From an uncultured Collinsella sp. (GTDB lineage: Bacteria; Actinomycetota; Coriobacteriia; Coriobacteriales; Coriobacteriaceae): DNA of 6,315 nucleotides. This document shows, one piece after another, positions 6,206 to 6,315 of the stretch. The stretch lies in NCBI GenBank assembly GCA_902468045.1, contig CABQXG010000084.1:1-6315 (forward strand), in the 5' to 3' direction. A program made the translations under genes and the position numbers. How positions within the stretch are numbered: position 1 is the first letter of the stretch; each line of letters begins with the position of its first letter. Under the pieces are notes generated by a model. The model did no database searches, had not been told where the DNA came from, and saw only the letters and a program-made list of their open reading frames with translations.

Positions 6206-6315
6206 CATTGACGCAAGCAAGAAGCGACAAATCTCCCAAGAACGGAAACACCGCAGGTAGAGCATAAATGAGCGAGCGGGCCGCATTTGAGACAAGGTGA
6301 CACGAAATGAAAGGG

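Noticed and set aside
6166..6315. A minus-strand frame entering from the right edge with two CxxC pairs, ending TAA just before lspA
   Set aside because: Zinc-ribbon-like spacing at first sight, but the cysteines do not fit the DksA/TraR finger that I would expect near lspA, and codon use (TTA, ATT, TGT) is unlike the genes here. It overlaps the likely lspA promoter.

Overview
The window is a compact stretch of bacterial chromosome. GC content is moderately high, with strong G/C preference at third codon positions. All confidently called genes lie on the minus strand, so transcription runs from high to low coordinates. Protein style, the lspA-rluD pair and codon use suggest an actinobacterium of the class Coriobacteriia (Collinsella-like). 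That placement is from memory of protein families and was not checked by a search.

In transcription order, the right end (about 6315 to 4543) has an AT-richer leader, then lspA (signal peptidase II). Its TAA stop shares one base with the ATG of an RluD/RluA-family 23S rRNA pseudouridine synthase gene. The last part of this synthase gene looks frameshifted: the natural C-terminus and its TAG stop sit in another frame at 4590-4543. The literal reading frame runs on through a codon-atypical tail into the next gene. That next gene (4460-3165) is a membrane-bound family 2 glycosyltransferase of the processive, PgaC/hyaluronan-synthase-like kind. A strong rho-independent terminator follows it.

Below the terminator come a short prepilin-peptidase-like A24 membrane protease (3083-2661), a Dgt-like HD-domain dNTP triphosphohydrolase (2629-1382), and rarA, a AAA+ ATPase of replication-fork maintenance (1321 to beyond the left edge). 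A24 and dgt are 31 bases apart and probably cotranscribed. rarA has a candidate -10 of its own.

Most of the region is housekeeping: lipoprotein maturation, rRNA modification, dNTP pool control and fork repair. Surface-related functions are added by the glycosyltransferase and the A24 protease. I see no CRISPR array, insertion sequence, tRNA, rRNA or evident defence island. The points most worth a second look are the rluD frameshift, the terminator hairpin with a GGGGACAGGCACC core (possibly a dispersed repeat), and a hairpin that would hide the dgt ribosome binding site.
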